Shown here piece after piece: positions 8,001-16,740 of a stretch of 26,702 bases of DNA; positions within the stretch are counted from its first letter, which is position 1, and every line of letters starts with the position of its first letter. The translations under genes were made by a program, and so were the position numbers. The notes under the pieces are model-generated. The model was not told where the DNA came from. It did not search any database and was given only the letters and a program-made list of their open reading frames with translations. The DNA comes from a virus, in IMG/VR virus record IMGVR_UViG_3300030102_006934, positions 1 through 26,702 of that record; one strand, written 5' to 3'.

Positions 8001-9458
8001 TTTCTTAAAAAAGAAGTATTAATCGGTGACACTTTAGGTGATTCTAGATTCGAATTAGTTAAAGGTTTAGGTCAAATAAGTAGTAGTTCTTGTATCGCAA
8101 ACGGAGCAACATACACCAAAGCTTGTAAAAAAGACAGATATACTGAAATTAAAATAGAATATGACCCAAGTTTAAAACCAAAAGAAGAAGCGGTTGAGGA
8201 AAAAAAACCAGAAGTTAAAAAAACAAAAACAGTATCAATACCAAAAGGTAGATTTTTTACGGAGACTCATTATTTTAAAAAGTTAAAAGAAAGTGATGAA
8301 TTTATCTATAGAGATATAAGAGATAAAATAAAATATTTTCACCCTTCATTTCACAGTATGACACCAGAAGGATTTAACTCCAGGCTTAATTTTCTACATC
8401 AATGCACTAGACAAGGACCTACAACAAATGGAGTTGGAAATCCTAATAATTTAGCCTTTGGTAGACCACCAATTTGCATACTTAGAATTGGTGATTTTTA
8501 TCATACCAAAATAGCAATTGACTCAATGACATTAGATTATGAACCATTAGTATGGGACTTAAACCCAGAAGGTGTAGGTGTTCAACCTATGATTGCTAAT
8601 GTAACAATTAGCTTTGCATTTATAGGAGGGTCTAGTTTAGAGGGTCCGATAAATAAATTACAAAATGCAATATCATATAACTTCTATGCTAATACTGAGA
8701 TATACGATGCTAGAGCAGATAGAATTACTATTAACAAAGACTTACAAGCAAATGATGAAGGTAAGGGTTATGGGGAATTAGTACCAGGAGAATCACCAAA
8801 TTCACCAGTAGTTAAGTTAAAAAATAATGAAGACAAAGAAGGGTTAAATGATATTGATAAAGACCAAGAAGCAGTTGCCGACAATGAAGCTAATAAACCA
8901 GAAGTAGCTGAAGAACCAGAAAAAAGTGAGGATTATAAACACCTTAAAGATATTGTATTAGTTAATTTTTTTAATGATGATGATAAAATAATTTCATTTA
9001 AAGCAAGTGATTTAGATTTTCTTAGTGATGGGTGGAATTATAGATTTGGTGTGAATAACGGAACTTCAAATATAGCCTTAAAAAATGGCCCTATAAAACA
9101 AGAAGATTTAACAGATAATGGTAGTCTAATAGTAAATACTGGAGTTAAAACTTTTGACATGATAAAGTCAAATAATGGAATAACATTATATGGAAAGACA
9201 TTTAAAGATTATTATGATAACAATGAAATAGACCAATCATTAACATGTTATAGTGCAAATACCTCTGAATTAAAAGTTGACGGAGCCTTACTATATGTTG
9301 AGTTCTATAAAAACGGGGAAGATAAGGTTTTTAAAAGCAAATTTGATACTGGTTATACTTACTTTTATCAATGTGATTTTGATGATGAGATAAGAGGACA
9401 TATTGCCGATGGTAAGTATTCCGTAGAACAAAATTTGTTAGGATGTTTAATGTGTTAA
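5007..9458 (+). CDS. Large tail tube initiator/baseplate protein with inserted OmpA-like domain
   Basis: The 1483-aa protein has several parts. Residues 118-265 hold three degenerate repeats (cores near 123-157, 170-204, 230-264; pattern F/YLQTNTSNNxYLD...TGSY). Residues about 755-800 (SVNWDRSNFIGRGE, YTYNNTERTGS) and 1117-1245 (GVGVQPMIANVTISFAFIGG) resemble the tail-tube-like fold of gp48/gp54-type tube caps and initiators. Between these halves, framed by Glu/Lys-rich linkers (about 825-862 and 1053-1080), is an OmpA-like peptidoglycan-binding domain (about 863-1052). It has YFPNDVG, GYASKQG, LSDNRA and a Cys pair before DRYTEIKIEY, as in enterobacterial OmpA. The diaminopimelate-binding Asp of the TD motif is Ser here, while the Arg is kept. 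The C-terminal 240 residues are unrecognised. The position after the tape measure matches gp48/gp54. Confidence 0.7.
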   Translation: MPSSINSLSPTFRDLLLNRNIVTDTISNNGLTTLLNGIGTPVNPSTQPEIIQPSEDIEVIGVFHRESDTIVNKYQGSLSDYEQYSVNYLPGNNNTTIAGNPWNNGIYDVNGSAAELLQANNDFIQVNTSNNAYLDTSQQTVSDIYTNPVNSQTGSYNDSEAELIDESNGFLETNVVKNMYSDEDSQIPTIVSYNSSTPKNGPYSPGDTNSTIGGSLAESTSNILGSSSEYLQTNTSNNIYLDVDKQTQVNIEYKSVTFQTGSYLDENNNVNVGGPDTQPFDIASSLLNGGGVGFDPNGGGLVSNADVRSSLSGRILTASGVINDTRLGQLSAGYLATAIGNNIAFELQENTIGKVNTNLTSLIKGGNLIIPNYKITVGSGILGKTGDLLERMTGAKIPLSLLKTSIFASESGWDTGNISRANSMLENTGKGQILQMFSNLNASTDPSLIGDKRNGFTPPLKNDKTGIGVNKEDSPSGSSYIYEDQLADGTNIINNGPAQLIGGFNDEFEGDVLASTSFGFGNLSSSQFGEFGRKQGVFSWGDTNNNYEALSGVSSTDGGEGISFALKTENPGESSANNFKNVNSLLYKTQELFKEGRMKTLVSGQGVKNETTTQLQISRKGLISKGSGVLSADALLGGNLEPHEVFCRTWSTFDRYDNNLDLQKSSGLIGGENGEFPNRPFGRASLDASVLDSTGFVNIGPTTDDEGNISDIKRFMFSIENLAWADDLQKLMPSEKGPGDPLSGLRGRIMWFPPYDISFNESTSVNWDRSNFIGRGEPLYTYNNTERTGSLSWKIIIDHPNYSNYFPKDWGNDEITSFYAGCLEYEPIREVILTPEENDEVEIDQNIEVEEKVDEQEPEAVLFNMYFPNDVGLINDKYENGLSGTTTADTINYSVNPTGEGFGIGVYKSGPQSNGAYSNRKYTDKTNFGLNGSNNKFKIGDKEINGYQDDIFISTLSEYMKNECKYCKIFLKGYASKQGQNSTKNQKLSDNRANEIKDFLKKEVLIGDTLGDSRFELVKGLGQISSSSCIANGATYTKACKKDRYTEIKIEYDPSLKPKEEAVEEKKPEVKKTKTVSIPKGRFFTETHYFKKLKESDEFIYRDIRDKIKYFHPSFHSMTPEGFNSRLNFLHQCTRQGPTTNGVGNPNNLAFGRPPICILRIGDFYHTKIAIDSMTLDYEPLVWDLNPEGVGVQPMIANVTISFAFIGGSSLEGPINKLQNAISYNFYANTEIYDARADRITINKDLQANDEGKGYGELVPGESPNSPVVKLKNNEDKEGLNDIDKDQEAVADNEANKPEVAEEPEKSEDYKHLKDIVLVNFFNDDDKIISFKASDLDFLSDGWNYRFGVNNGTSNIALKNGPIKQEDLTDNGSLIVNTGVKTFDMIKSNNGITLYGKTFKDYYDNNEIDQSLTCYSANTSELKVDGALLYVEFYKNGEDKVFKSKFDTGYTYFYQCDFDDEIRGHIADGKYSVEQNLLGCLMC

Positions 9459-9472
9459 AAAATAAATAAATT

Positions 9473-9790
9473 ATGCCAAGATATTTTGATAGATATGAAG
9501 CCTTTAGGGCTGATGAAGAGATTAAACCTATACCTGGTTTAAAAATAAATTTAGGTTTAGAAGATAAATCAGTTTTATATAAGATAGGTAAAACTAGACT
9601 TGACATTTTGAGTCAAAAGTATTATAATAACCCTTACCACGGTTGGTTAATATTATTAGCAAACCCACAATATGGTGGTTTAGAATTTGAAATAAAAGAT
9701 AGAGATGTTATTAGAGTACCCTACCCATTTGAAGATGCTATAGATAGGTACATAAACTCTGTTAACATTTACAAAGAGTTATATGGCTGA
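9473..9790 (+). CDS. Baseplate wedge protein, gp53/LysM-like
   Basis: The 105-aa protein resembles T4 gp53 and tail protein X, small baseplate proteins built around a LysM-like fold. Residues 43-85 carry the recognisable core: TRLDILSQKYYNNPYHGWLI, then LLANPQYGG, and DRDVIRVPYP near the end. The pattern of a short helix with Tyr-Tyr, a Trp, an Asn-Pro, and a closing D-V-I-R-V/I-P strand is typical of that group. In contractile systems the LysM-type protein connects tube initiator, hub and wedge. The gene lies 14 bases after the large baseplate gene, and its TGA overlaps the next start by 8 bases (ATGGCTGA), suggesting translational coupling. Confidence 0.7.
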   Translation: MPRYFDRYEAFRADEEIKPIPGLKINLGLEDKSVLYKIGKTRLDILSQKYYNNPYHGWLILLANPQYGGLEFEIKDRDVIRVPYPFEDAIDRYINSVNIYKELYG

Positions 9791-12700
9791 TAAAGATAAA
9801 AAAAATAATGGTGATAGATTATTAGTATTTGAACCGAACCCAGAAGACAATAGAATTTTTTCAAATGAAGATTTATCTATAAATGTTGAATTAAACACCT
9901 TTAAAAAAAATAGGAGTATAATAAATTCTGGAATTGTAACAAATACTTCTGACGGTGGTAAAAATGGCCCCATAAAATTTATTGGCGGTAGTAAAACTGG
10001 TGAAGATGAAAAAACTGGGAAACCTATCTATAATCTAACAACTAATTACACTAATGCAACTACATCTTTCGATAAAAAAGATAGTGGTAGGGATTTAGAA
10101 ACATTAGGTATAGAAAATATACATATTAATTTCGATACAGCTTACACTCCTAAAATAACTATAAAATTTGTAGATATAAGAGGTAACGCAATATTCCAAC
10201 AAGGAAATGACTCAAAGTATAGTGCATTCTTTGAAATGCCTTACCCTATTTTTGAGTTAAAAGTAAAGGGATTCTATGGTAAACCAGTCACATATTGTCT
10301 ACATATGTATAAATGGAATTCAAATTTTAATAGTGAAACTGGTAATTTTGAAATAAAAGCTGAATTTATAGGATACACATATGCTTTATTAACTGATATG
10401 CTATTAGGCTTAATAAGAGCTGTAATAAAAACAAATAGAGGTAAAAAAATATGGGCTGAAGAACAACAGAAAGACCCATCACTAACTAGTATTGACGAAT
10501 TCATGGATAACGTTGATAAGTTAGGTGAAGAATTTGATAAGATAAAAAACGAAGACACAAATTTAACTAGAATTGAAGAGAGTAAATTAACATTAGATTT
10601 AATACAAAGATTAGAAGATAGGTTTAATTCATTAATGAAATCAATGTTAGATGGAAAAGAGTTTATACACGATAAAAACAATGGCATAGTTGTCACAACC
10701 GCAGAAAAAGCTAAAGAACAAGCTTTAATAGACCTAATAGAATCAGACAAAAAAGGCCTTGTAATACTACTAGACGGTGATGAAAGTACTGGTGAAAAGG
10801 GAGCTAATTCTAGTATTGAAAATGATGATTTTAAAATAGATTCAAACGAAATAATAGATTTTAAAACTAATGGTATTGGACCATTTAGTGGTGGAACAGG
10901 TCAGCTAGAAGAAACTAAAATTGCTAGTAAATTAGTAGAACTAGATAACGAAAAATTCAGTGGTGAAGATAATAAGGAAACTGAAAAAATGGTAAGTTTT
11001 ATAACAGATTATGGCCAAGCAGTAGACTTTCACATATTTGATTTGACTAAACAATTTAAAATACTAAATGAATTAAAAGAAAATATTGAAAAAAGAAATA
11101 AAGAAACTACAGAAAAATTAGCTAAAGATTTAGCAAAAAGTGCTGAAAATAGTTTAAACTTTAGACCAACAGTAAGGAATATAGTAAAAATGTTAGTCAA
11201 ACATTCAGAAGTATTTTTGAAAGTATTAAAAGATGTTTCCGATGAAGCATATAAAAGCACAAGTAGAAGTAAAAAAATAATTAAGAAACTAGACTTAAAA
11301 ACTTCAAATACAGATAGTGGTATTAATCAAAACAATACTAAAACTGAAAATGCTAAAATATACCCTTGGCCAGAATACTTTGAGAAAACAACTAACTCAG
11401 ATGGTGAAACAATACAAGAAGAGTCATGGATAGGTAATAAAATTTTACCTGGCACTGGCATGATTGAAGTTGATTTTGTTGAAGAATTATTAGAATTATT
11501 ATTAAAAGATTTTCAGGAAGACGAGGAAGAGTTAAACCAAAATCTAAACTTAACAGAAGTACCAAATTATTATCCAATATCACCATTAGACACAAACATA
11601 CCACAGTCCTCATCAAAAAAAAGTTATATTACTCAAAATCCATATAAAACAGCATTATCAACTGACGAAGGTAATAAAACAATCACAGAAGAAGCCATAA
11701 AAACACTAATGTTAAGAGCTTGGCTAGGGCTATCATTTTCAAACCCAAGTAGAATTAGTGGACCAATGAAGACCGCCATGGGCCAAATTGAGGCTGAAAA
11801 TTTATATAACGCATTATTAGACATCAATAATGATAAAAAAAGACAAATAATACAACAAATACAAAATATTGAAAAAGCTGAAGACATAATAAATTCTTAC
11901 GATATATTAGGTAGTACAAATAATAAAAATATGATGTCTTCATTTAGAATAACTACAGCTGGTGCTGGCGCAAATTTAAGTTTAATAGAGAACGGTGAAG
12001 ACGTATACTATCGGTATAGATATTTAATAACAGACCCCCAAGACGCTGATGAACCTTCCACTGCTGTTGCTATTTTACCAATAAATAAAGGTTTTAATGG
12101 TAAAAAATTTAAATCATCAACAAACGAATTAAAATTAAAAAGTTTTGAAGAACTAGTAGAACTTAGAGATGATTATTTTTTTATAGACAACTCAGGTAAT
12201 AGCCAACTTAATCAAGAATTCCCACTTTGGGATAAATTTATCGAACCAGGTTGTGAATTTTTTAAAATATTACACCCAAGTGATTATAATGGTTTAATTC
12301 AACAACCAGATTTTGCACAAACAACATTTACTGAAATATCTAAAAACCTTTTAAGTTTTTTTCAAGGTACAAATTCTGTTATTAATGATTTAATGGTATT
12401 ACAACAAAGTACTTTAAAGAATCCATCATACAATGATGTTAATTATAAACCAAATTCATTAAAATTGACAGAAGACACTAAGTATAAGCCTGCTGAACCT
12501 CTTTTTACGTATGGCGGTAGGTTAAAAGCAATGGAAATATTAAACATAAATTATGATTCAACCGTTCATAATAATTCAAGTTATTTAACCCCACAGAATA
12601 AACATTATAGAAAGAGAAATATGCCAGATGGTATATCAGATGTTTTATGTGCATATTGGGCACAGCCAAAAATGGTTAATACGTCTTCGCTTATACCAAG

Positions 12701-15389
12701 TAACCCGCAAAGTGCTTGTGGAACATATTTATCTAGAGGATTTAAAGAAGGTGCTAAGAATAAGGCTATTGCTGGGGCTACTTATACATGGAAATCTAAT
12801 TTTGAATATGATATTAATAACGATAACTCTCTTATGCCAGATAACTACACACTAAGTAAAACTCAGAATCAGTATAGAATATTACCCGAAGACTACGGAA
12901 AACAAAGAGAATTATTAGGTTTAGTAAATGGTGAAGCTGCAAATTTAAATGCGAATAGTGATAATAAAGTAACATCAGCATATTTTCCATATATAGAATT
13001 TAATGTACAGGGATATACTAATACTAATTCATATGTTAACAACAATTTAAGTTTATTCGGCTCAAGATTTTATTATGAGCAAGAAACAAATAAAGCTAGA
13101 GCTTTTTTATTTCTACACACCTTTGGTTTTCAAGGAATAGTTGGGGATATTAAAGACTATAGAAGCCAAACAAATACATTCGGTGAAAGCCCTCAAGTAC
13201 AACCAGATGTAAGTTTATTTGACAGAACATATATGGATACAACTGGTACTGATGAGGAAACATCGTTTAAGAGTTATGACGAAAGTCCAACAATTAAAGG
13301 ACTATTCAATAATTATGCATCATTTATAAAAGCTCCAAGATTGTGGTGTGCATTTATAGGTGGTTTATTATCTAGATATGAAGAAAAATTTGATATTAGA
13401 TTTACCTCTAAAGTTCCAGATGCAAACTACCCATATCTTATACCATGGATGAGAGAAGATACACCCTTACCAAATAAGAATCAATACTTAATAGATGTAG
13501 GTAGTTTAGCCTATGATAATGGAAAAAACCAAAGCGGTATGAATATAGGTACCGAATATGTAGGAATGACTAGCTCAGCCGTGAAATACGCTGGAATAGA
13601 TTCCACGTTATTAAGATTACCCCAATCAGTAAAAGATGAATTTATTAGGATATTTGATGAATTTGTACTTGGTGAGCTGAGTGAAACTGGAGAAGCTGGG
13701 TTTCAAGATGTAAGGAAACAATTTGAGTTAATGTACACTAAAGACCCAAAAGATTTCAGCACTGGCGGGGCTAAAGGCTGGGAACAACTACATGATAATC
13801 TAGTTTCCGCACAACACCGCAGCAACCCTGGTGTGGCACAACCTAATTATTTACTTAGGAATCCAAACCAAACTAAATTTACTGTTGGAAAATTAAAAGA
13901 AATTTTTACCGAAACCAATACTAGCGGACCCAGAATGTCAAAAGATGGTGACGGATTAAAAAACATGACATCAATTGTGGCCATTAGAGACCTTGGAATA
14001 GGTGGACTTACAGACCAGGCAAATACATGGGGTTTTACATGGCCGCAGAAGAAGGCGTGGCAAATTAATATTGTGTATAGAAGGGAATGTAAAGGTAGTG
14101 ATTTAATGAGAGATTTAGTTTCACAATACAAATGGGTTATGAATGGAAAACCACAAGTATTTAGAAGTTCTGAATTGAGATTTGGGCTACAAGACGGCCA
14201 ATTTCTAAAGAAGGTAGATTTAATTGTTTTTTTAGATGGTTTTTTAGCAAAATTTAAAACCCTATCAAAAGACTTTGATAAACAGATAGAACAAGAGAAA
14301 GACAAACTAGAGCAACAGATTTTCAAAACAATAGATGATGACACCATTAAATTGACTATATATAGGGAGCTAAGCTCAATTTATAATAAGTGGATTGCTG
14401 GTGCTGGAGCCACATCATCAACTTCATGTGCTAAAAGTGCATCTAAAAATGGCTTATTTAATAGTTTTAAATTTATAGATAGGTCTTACAATGACATAGG
14501 TGACAAATTCTTTATAAACCCATTTACAGTTAAAGAATTAATGTTAGGAAAACCTAATACAAACTTATTTACTTTATTAGATGTAATATTCAAAGATAAT
14601 AACTTTAATTTCATACCTCTACCAACATATATTGATTACAGTAAACCAAAAGATGTTTTAGAAGTTTTTAAACCATATCCTTACAGTAAAAGTTTTGATA
14701 CTAATCAAGGACCATCATTCGTATGTATGTATGTTGGCCAAACATCGAATAGTTTAGATTTAGGTAATAATTCACAATATCCAGATGATTCATTTACAGT
14801 ATTAGATTCTGGTAATAAAGGGTACATTATGACCAATGTGCCAGATGATTTTAAAACCTCTAGAGATAAAGACGGTAGAAGTTTAAATATACCATATTTT
14901 TTAGTTAGTTACGGTAGACAAAATCAGTCAATTTTTAAGTCTTTAAAACTAGACCAAAATGAATTTACGTCTACATTAGAAAGTTTAAATGTAGTTGAAG
15001 ATTTATCTCAGCTGGGTGATAAAACAAAGCCAACTTATAAAGGACAAAACCTTTGGAATGTTTATCAAAACAGGGCATATAGTTGTGAGATAGAGATGAT
15101 GGGTAATTCAATGATACAACCATTTATGTATTTTCAATTATCAAACGTACCAATGTTTAGGGGCGCTTATAGTATATTTAAAGTAACTCATAGTATAACA
15201 CCACATAATATGAAAACTAACTTTAAGGGTGTTAGAATTAAAAAAACTAGAACTCCATTAATTACTGAAGTTGAATTATATAGTAATTTATTATCGTACC
15301 TAAATTCAACAATAGACTCTTCAAAAGAGACTAGAAATAGAAATATAAAATATACATTAATGTCTTCACCAGGAGGTATTGTGATTTAA
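9783..15389 (+). CDS. Giant baseplate hub-like structural protein
   Basis: The 1868-aa protein is the largest in the window. Residues about 112-200 form a beta-rich module (HINFDTAYTPKITIKFVDIR, then MPYPIFELKVKGFYGKPV) that I associate with large baseplate proteins of Bacteroidota and marine myophages. Residues 235-320 and 430-520 are charged, mainly helical. A long mixed region follows. The C-terminus (about 1758-1835: RAYSCEIEMMGNSMIQPFMY, QLSNVPMFRGAYSIFKVTHS) looks like the hub-domain end of gpD/gp27-type proteins. The start overlaps the gp53-like gene by 8 bases and the stop is 16 bases before the amidase gene. Role inferred: central hub or an elaborated wedge. No enzyme motif was seen. 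The fold assignment is tentative; the virion-protein call is safer than the hub call. Confidence 0.65.
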   Translation: MADKDKKNNGDRLLVFEPNPEDNRIFSNEDLSINVELNTFKKNRSIINSGIVTNTSDGGKNGPIKFIGGSKTGEDEKTGKPIYNLTTNYTNATTSFDKKDSGRDLETLGIENIHINFDTAYTPKITIKFVDIRGNAIFQQGNDSKYSAFFEMPYPIFELKVKGFYGKPVTYCLHMYKWNSNFNSETGNFEIKAEFIGYTYALLTDMLLGLIRAVIKTNRGKKIWAEEQQKDPSLTSIDEFMDNVDKLGEEFDKIKNEDTNLTRIEESKLTLDLIQRLEDRFNSLMKSMLDGKEFIHDKNNGIVVTTAEKAKEQALIDLIESDKKGLVILLDGDESTGEKGANSSIENDDFKIDSNEIIDFKTNGIGPFSGGTGQLEETKIASKLVELDNEKFSGEDNKETEKMVSFITDYGQAVDFHIFDLTKQFKILNELKENIEKRNKETTEKLAKDLAKSAENSLNFRPTVRNIVKMLVKHSEVFLKVLKDVSDEAYKSTSRSKKIIKKLDLKTSNTDSGINQNNTKTENAKIYPWPEYFEKTTNSDGETIQEESWIGNKILPGTGMIEVDFVEELLELLLKDFQEDEEELNQNLNLTEVPNYYPISPLDTNIPQSSSKKSYITQNPYKTALSTDEGNKTITEEAIKTLMLRAWLGLSFSNPSRISGPMKTAMGQIEAENLYNALLDINNDKKRQIIQQIQNIEKAEDIINSYDILGSTNNKNMMSSFRITTAGAGANLSLIENGEDVYYRYRYLITDPQDADEPSTAVAILPINKGFNGKKFKSSTNELKLKSFEELVELRDDYFFIDNSGNSQLNQEFPLWDKFIEPGCEFFKILHPSDYNGLIQQPDFAQTTFTEISKNLLSFFQGTNSVINDLMVLQQSTLKNPSYNDVNYKPNSLKLTEDTKYKPAEPLFTYGGRLKAMEILNINYDSTVHNNSSYLTPQNKHYRKRNMPDGISDVLCAYWAQPKMVNTSSLIPSNPQSACGTYLSRGFKEGAKNKAIAGATYTWKSNFEYDINNDNSLMPDNYTLSKTQNQYRILPEDYGKQRELLGLVNGEAANLNANSDNKVTSAYFPYIEFNVQGYTNTNSYVNNNLSLFGSRFYYEQETNKARAFLFLHTFGFQGIVGDIKDYRSQTNTFGESPQVQPDVSLFDRTYMDTTGTDEETSFKSYDESPTIKGLFNNYASFIKAPRLWCAFIGGLLSRYEEKFDIRFTSKVPDANYPYLIPWMREDTPLPNKNQYLIDVGSLAYDNGKNQSGMNIGTEYVGMTSSAVKYAGIDSTLLRLPQSVKDEFIRIFDEFVLGELSETGEAGFQDVRKQFELMYTKDPKDFSTGGAKGWEQLHDNLVSAQHRSNPGVAQPNYLLRNPNQTKFTVGKLKEIFTETNTSGPRMSKDGDGLKNMTSIVAIRDLGIGGLTDQANTWGFTWPQKKAWQINIVYRRECKGSDLMRDLVSQYKWVMNGKPQVFRSSELRFGLQDGQFLKKVDLIVFLDGFLAKFKTLSKDFDKQIEQEKDKLEQQIFKTIDDDTIKLTIYRELSSIYNKWIAGAGATSSTSCAKSASKNGLFNSFKFIDRSYNDIGDKFFINPFTVKELMLGKPNTNLFTLLDVIFKDNNFNFIPLPTYIDYSKPKDVLEVFKPYPYSKSFDTNQGPSFVCMYVGQTSNSLDLGNNSQYPDDSFTVLDSGNKGYIMTNVPDDFKTSRDKDGRSLNIPYFLVSYGRQNQSIFKSLKLDQNEFTSTLESLNVVEDLSQLGDKTKPTYKGQNLWNVYQNRAYSCEIEMMGNSMIQPFMYFQLSNVPMFRGAYSIFKVTHSITPHNMKTNFKGVRIKKTRTPLITEVELYSNLLSYLNSTIDSSKETRNRNIKYTLMSSPGGIVI

Positions 15390-15405
15390 ATTAAAAATAA
15401 AAATT

Positions 15406-16107
15406 ATGGGACTACAACCATTCGTTAATTTATCAACCGAAAATTTCAACCTAATACAACCCTATTTTGTTGGTAGGTCTAGAAATGTTGAAAAATTAGA
15501 TACTATATGCTTACATTGGACTGCTGGTTCAAGTGTGGATAATGATATAAAAACACTTAAAAGAAAAGGTTATGGCTATCATTTCATAATAGATAAAGAG
15601 GGTAAAGTAAATCAAGGGGCTCCATTAAGTAGAAGAGTTGGTCATGCTGGAAATGCTTATGGCCCAAACAAGGGTTTAGTTAATACAACTAGTATAGGAA
15701 TTTCATTTAGCATGTTAGGCACTAAAGGTAATGATGATTTTAATCAGTCCCAACTAAATTCTTTAGAGGATTTAATATTAGACCTAAGAGAAGCAGTACC
15801 AACATTAAAATGGCTAACAGGTCATCATTGGGTATCACCAGGTAGAAAAATAGACCCATATACCTTCCCATTTGATGAATTCATTAGTAGCCCAAATCTA
15901 AAGGGTTGGTTAAAATTATGGAAAACTGGTTATGAACCATTCCCAGAGGGTTTAAGTGATTGTAAATGTATAGAAAAAAGAAGTGATGGTAGTTGTAAAA
16001 AATCTAAAGGTAGTTGTACAGGACCTGGAGATTTAAGTTATTCAGAAAGAAAATTGAGTAAAGAAGTTTCAGATTTAGGTTTTCAATCAGACCGAGACAC
16101 ACCATAA
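15406..16107 (+). CDS. N-acetylmuramoyl-L-alanine amidase (Amidase_2/T7 lysozyme type)
   Basis: The 233-aa enzyme should cut the amide bond between N-acetylmuramic acid and the stem peptide. Motifs appear in family order: LHWTAG with zinc ligand His37, GYGYHFIID with Tyr58, GHAGN with His80, and TGHHWVSPGRKIDP with zinc ligand His140 or His141, Lys148 and zinc ligand Asp150. Lys148 and Asp150 correspond to T7 lysozyme Lys128 and Cys130. The catalytic domain ends near residue 165. The remaining 70 residues carry four cysteines (186, 188, 197, 204) in a Lys/Ser-rich tail, perhaps a small disulfide or metal-binding module. There is no signal peptide. It is the last gene of the baseplate block, so it may be a virion-borne lysin acting at infection (like the T4 gp5 lysozyme), though an endolysin role is possible. 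Confidence 0.88.
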   Translation: MGLQPFVNLSTENFNLIQPYFVGRSRNVEKLDTICLHWTAGSSVDNDIKTLKRKGYGYHFIIDKEGKVNQGAPLSRRVGHAGNAYGPNKGLVNTTSIGISFSMLGTKGNDDFNQSQLNSLEDLILDLREAVPTLKWLTGHHWVSPGRKIDPYTFPFDEFISSPNLKGWLKLWKTGYEPFPEGLSDCKCIEKRSDGSCKKSKGSCTGPGDLSYSERKLSKEVSDLGFQSDRDTP

Positions 16108-16138
16108 TTTGTTTTTAATATAAAAATTATTATATTTG
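16108..16138 (+). promoter_or_regulatory. Bacteroidota vegetative promoter, near-leaderless
   Basis: TTTG (16108-16111), 19 bases, then TATATTTG (16131-16138): an exact match to the Bacteroidota consensus TTTG-N19-TAnnTTTG. The ATG at 16144 is only 5 bases after the -7 element, so transcription would start at or next to the start codon and give a leaderless or almost leaderless mRNA. Confidence 0.75.
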
Positions 16139-16143
16139 CATTA

Positions 16144-16740
16144 ATGATTGGTAATATAGTAACTTTAGATAATATAAAAGTAGATGATAACTTTAACATA
16201 GTTAATTCATTTAACGATATTATACAAGATATACCTACATTAGTAGTTGGAATTGATGATGCTAAAAAATCATATGGTAAGTTAAATTATATTGATAGAA
16301 AAATAGACGATTTAAATTATTGGACATTTAGTAAAAAAGAAAAAAGACTACTATTTGAAGAAGACTTATTTTATTTTATTGAAAATTCATATAAAAACCT
16401 AACTAATAGAATAGAGTATATATTTGTTGATGTTATATTATATGATGATGAAAAAGTAAAAAATATTATTAAAAAAATAAAAAGTTTTAATAGTAATATT
16501 TCTTTTTTAACAGATAAAATGCTATATATTTATTCTGATAAATACATATTTGGTTTTGATATTAAACAAATAGAGTATGTAAAAGGAGATATAGATAAAT
16601 TCATATCAAAAATGAAAAGCTTATCAAAAGACTTTTTATTAAATAATGAGATACTTATAGAATATAAGAATAACTTGGGAATGCTTGAGGACGACCTTAA
16701 ATACATCCCAGTTTTATATTCTATGAGAAGAAATGGATAA
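16144..16740 (+). CDS. Uncharacterised protein, 198 aa
   Basis: I do not recognise this protein. It is Asp/Ile/Lys-rich with no signal peptide or membrane segment. Residues 1-50 look beta-rich and end in TLVVGIDDAKKSYG. Residues 52-85 hold DRKIDDLNYWTFSKKEKRLL, a segment with conserved-looking Trp-Thr-Phe and charged residues. Residues 88-150 alternate beta strands and helices (EYIFVDVILYDD; YIFGFDIKQIEYV), as in a Rossmann-like or response-receiver-like alpha/beta fold. The C-terminal 45 residues are helical. It is expressed from its own host-type promoter and overlaps the next gene by 8 bases (ATGGATAA), so the two are likely co-translated and may act together. The host-type promoter suggests use of unmodified host RNA polymerase, possibly early in infection. 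Confidence 0.8.
   Translation: MIGNIVTLDNIKVDDNFNIVNSFNDIIQDIPTLVVGIDDAKKSYGKLNYIDRKIDDLNYWTFSKKEKRLLFEEDLFYFIENSYKNLTNRIEYIFVDVILYDDEKVKNIIKKIKSFNSNISFLTDKMLYIYSDKYIFGFDIKQIEYVKGDIDKFISKMKSLSKDFLLNNEILIEYKNNLGMLEDDLKYIPVLYSMRRNG

Noticed and set aside
13847-14347. Minus-strand open frame of 166 codons in the 1868-aa protein gene
   Set aside because: Antisense shadow with no start context or domain; the + strand frame continues without break.
16524-16532. TATATTTAT copy inside the 198-aa gene
   Set aside because: Within a coding region and not close to any start codon; probably chance in AT-rich DNA.
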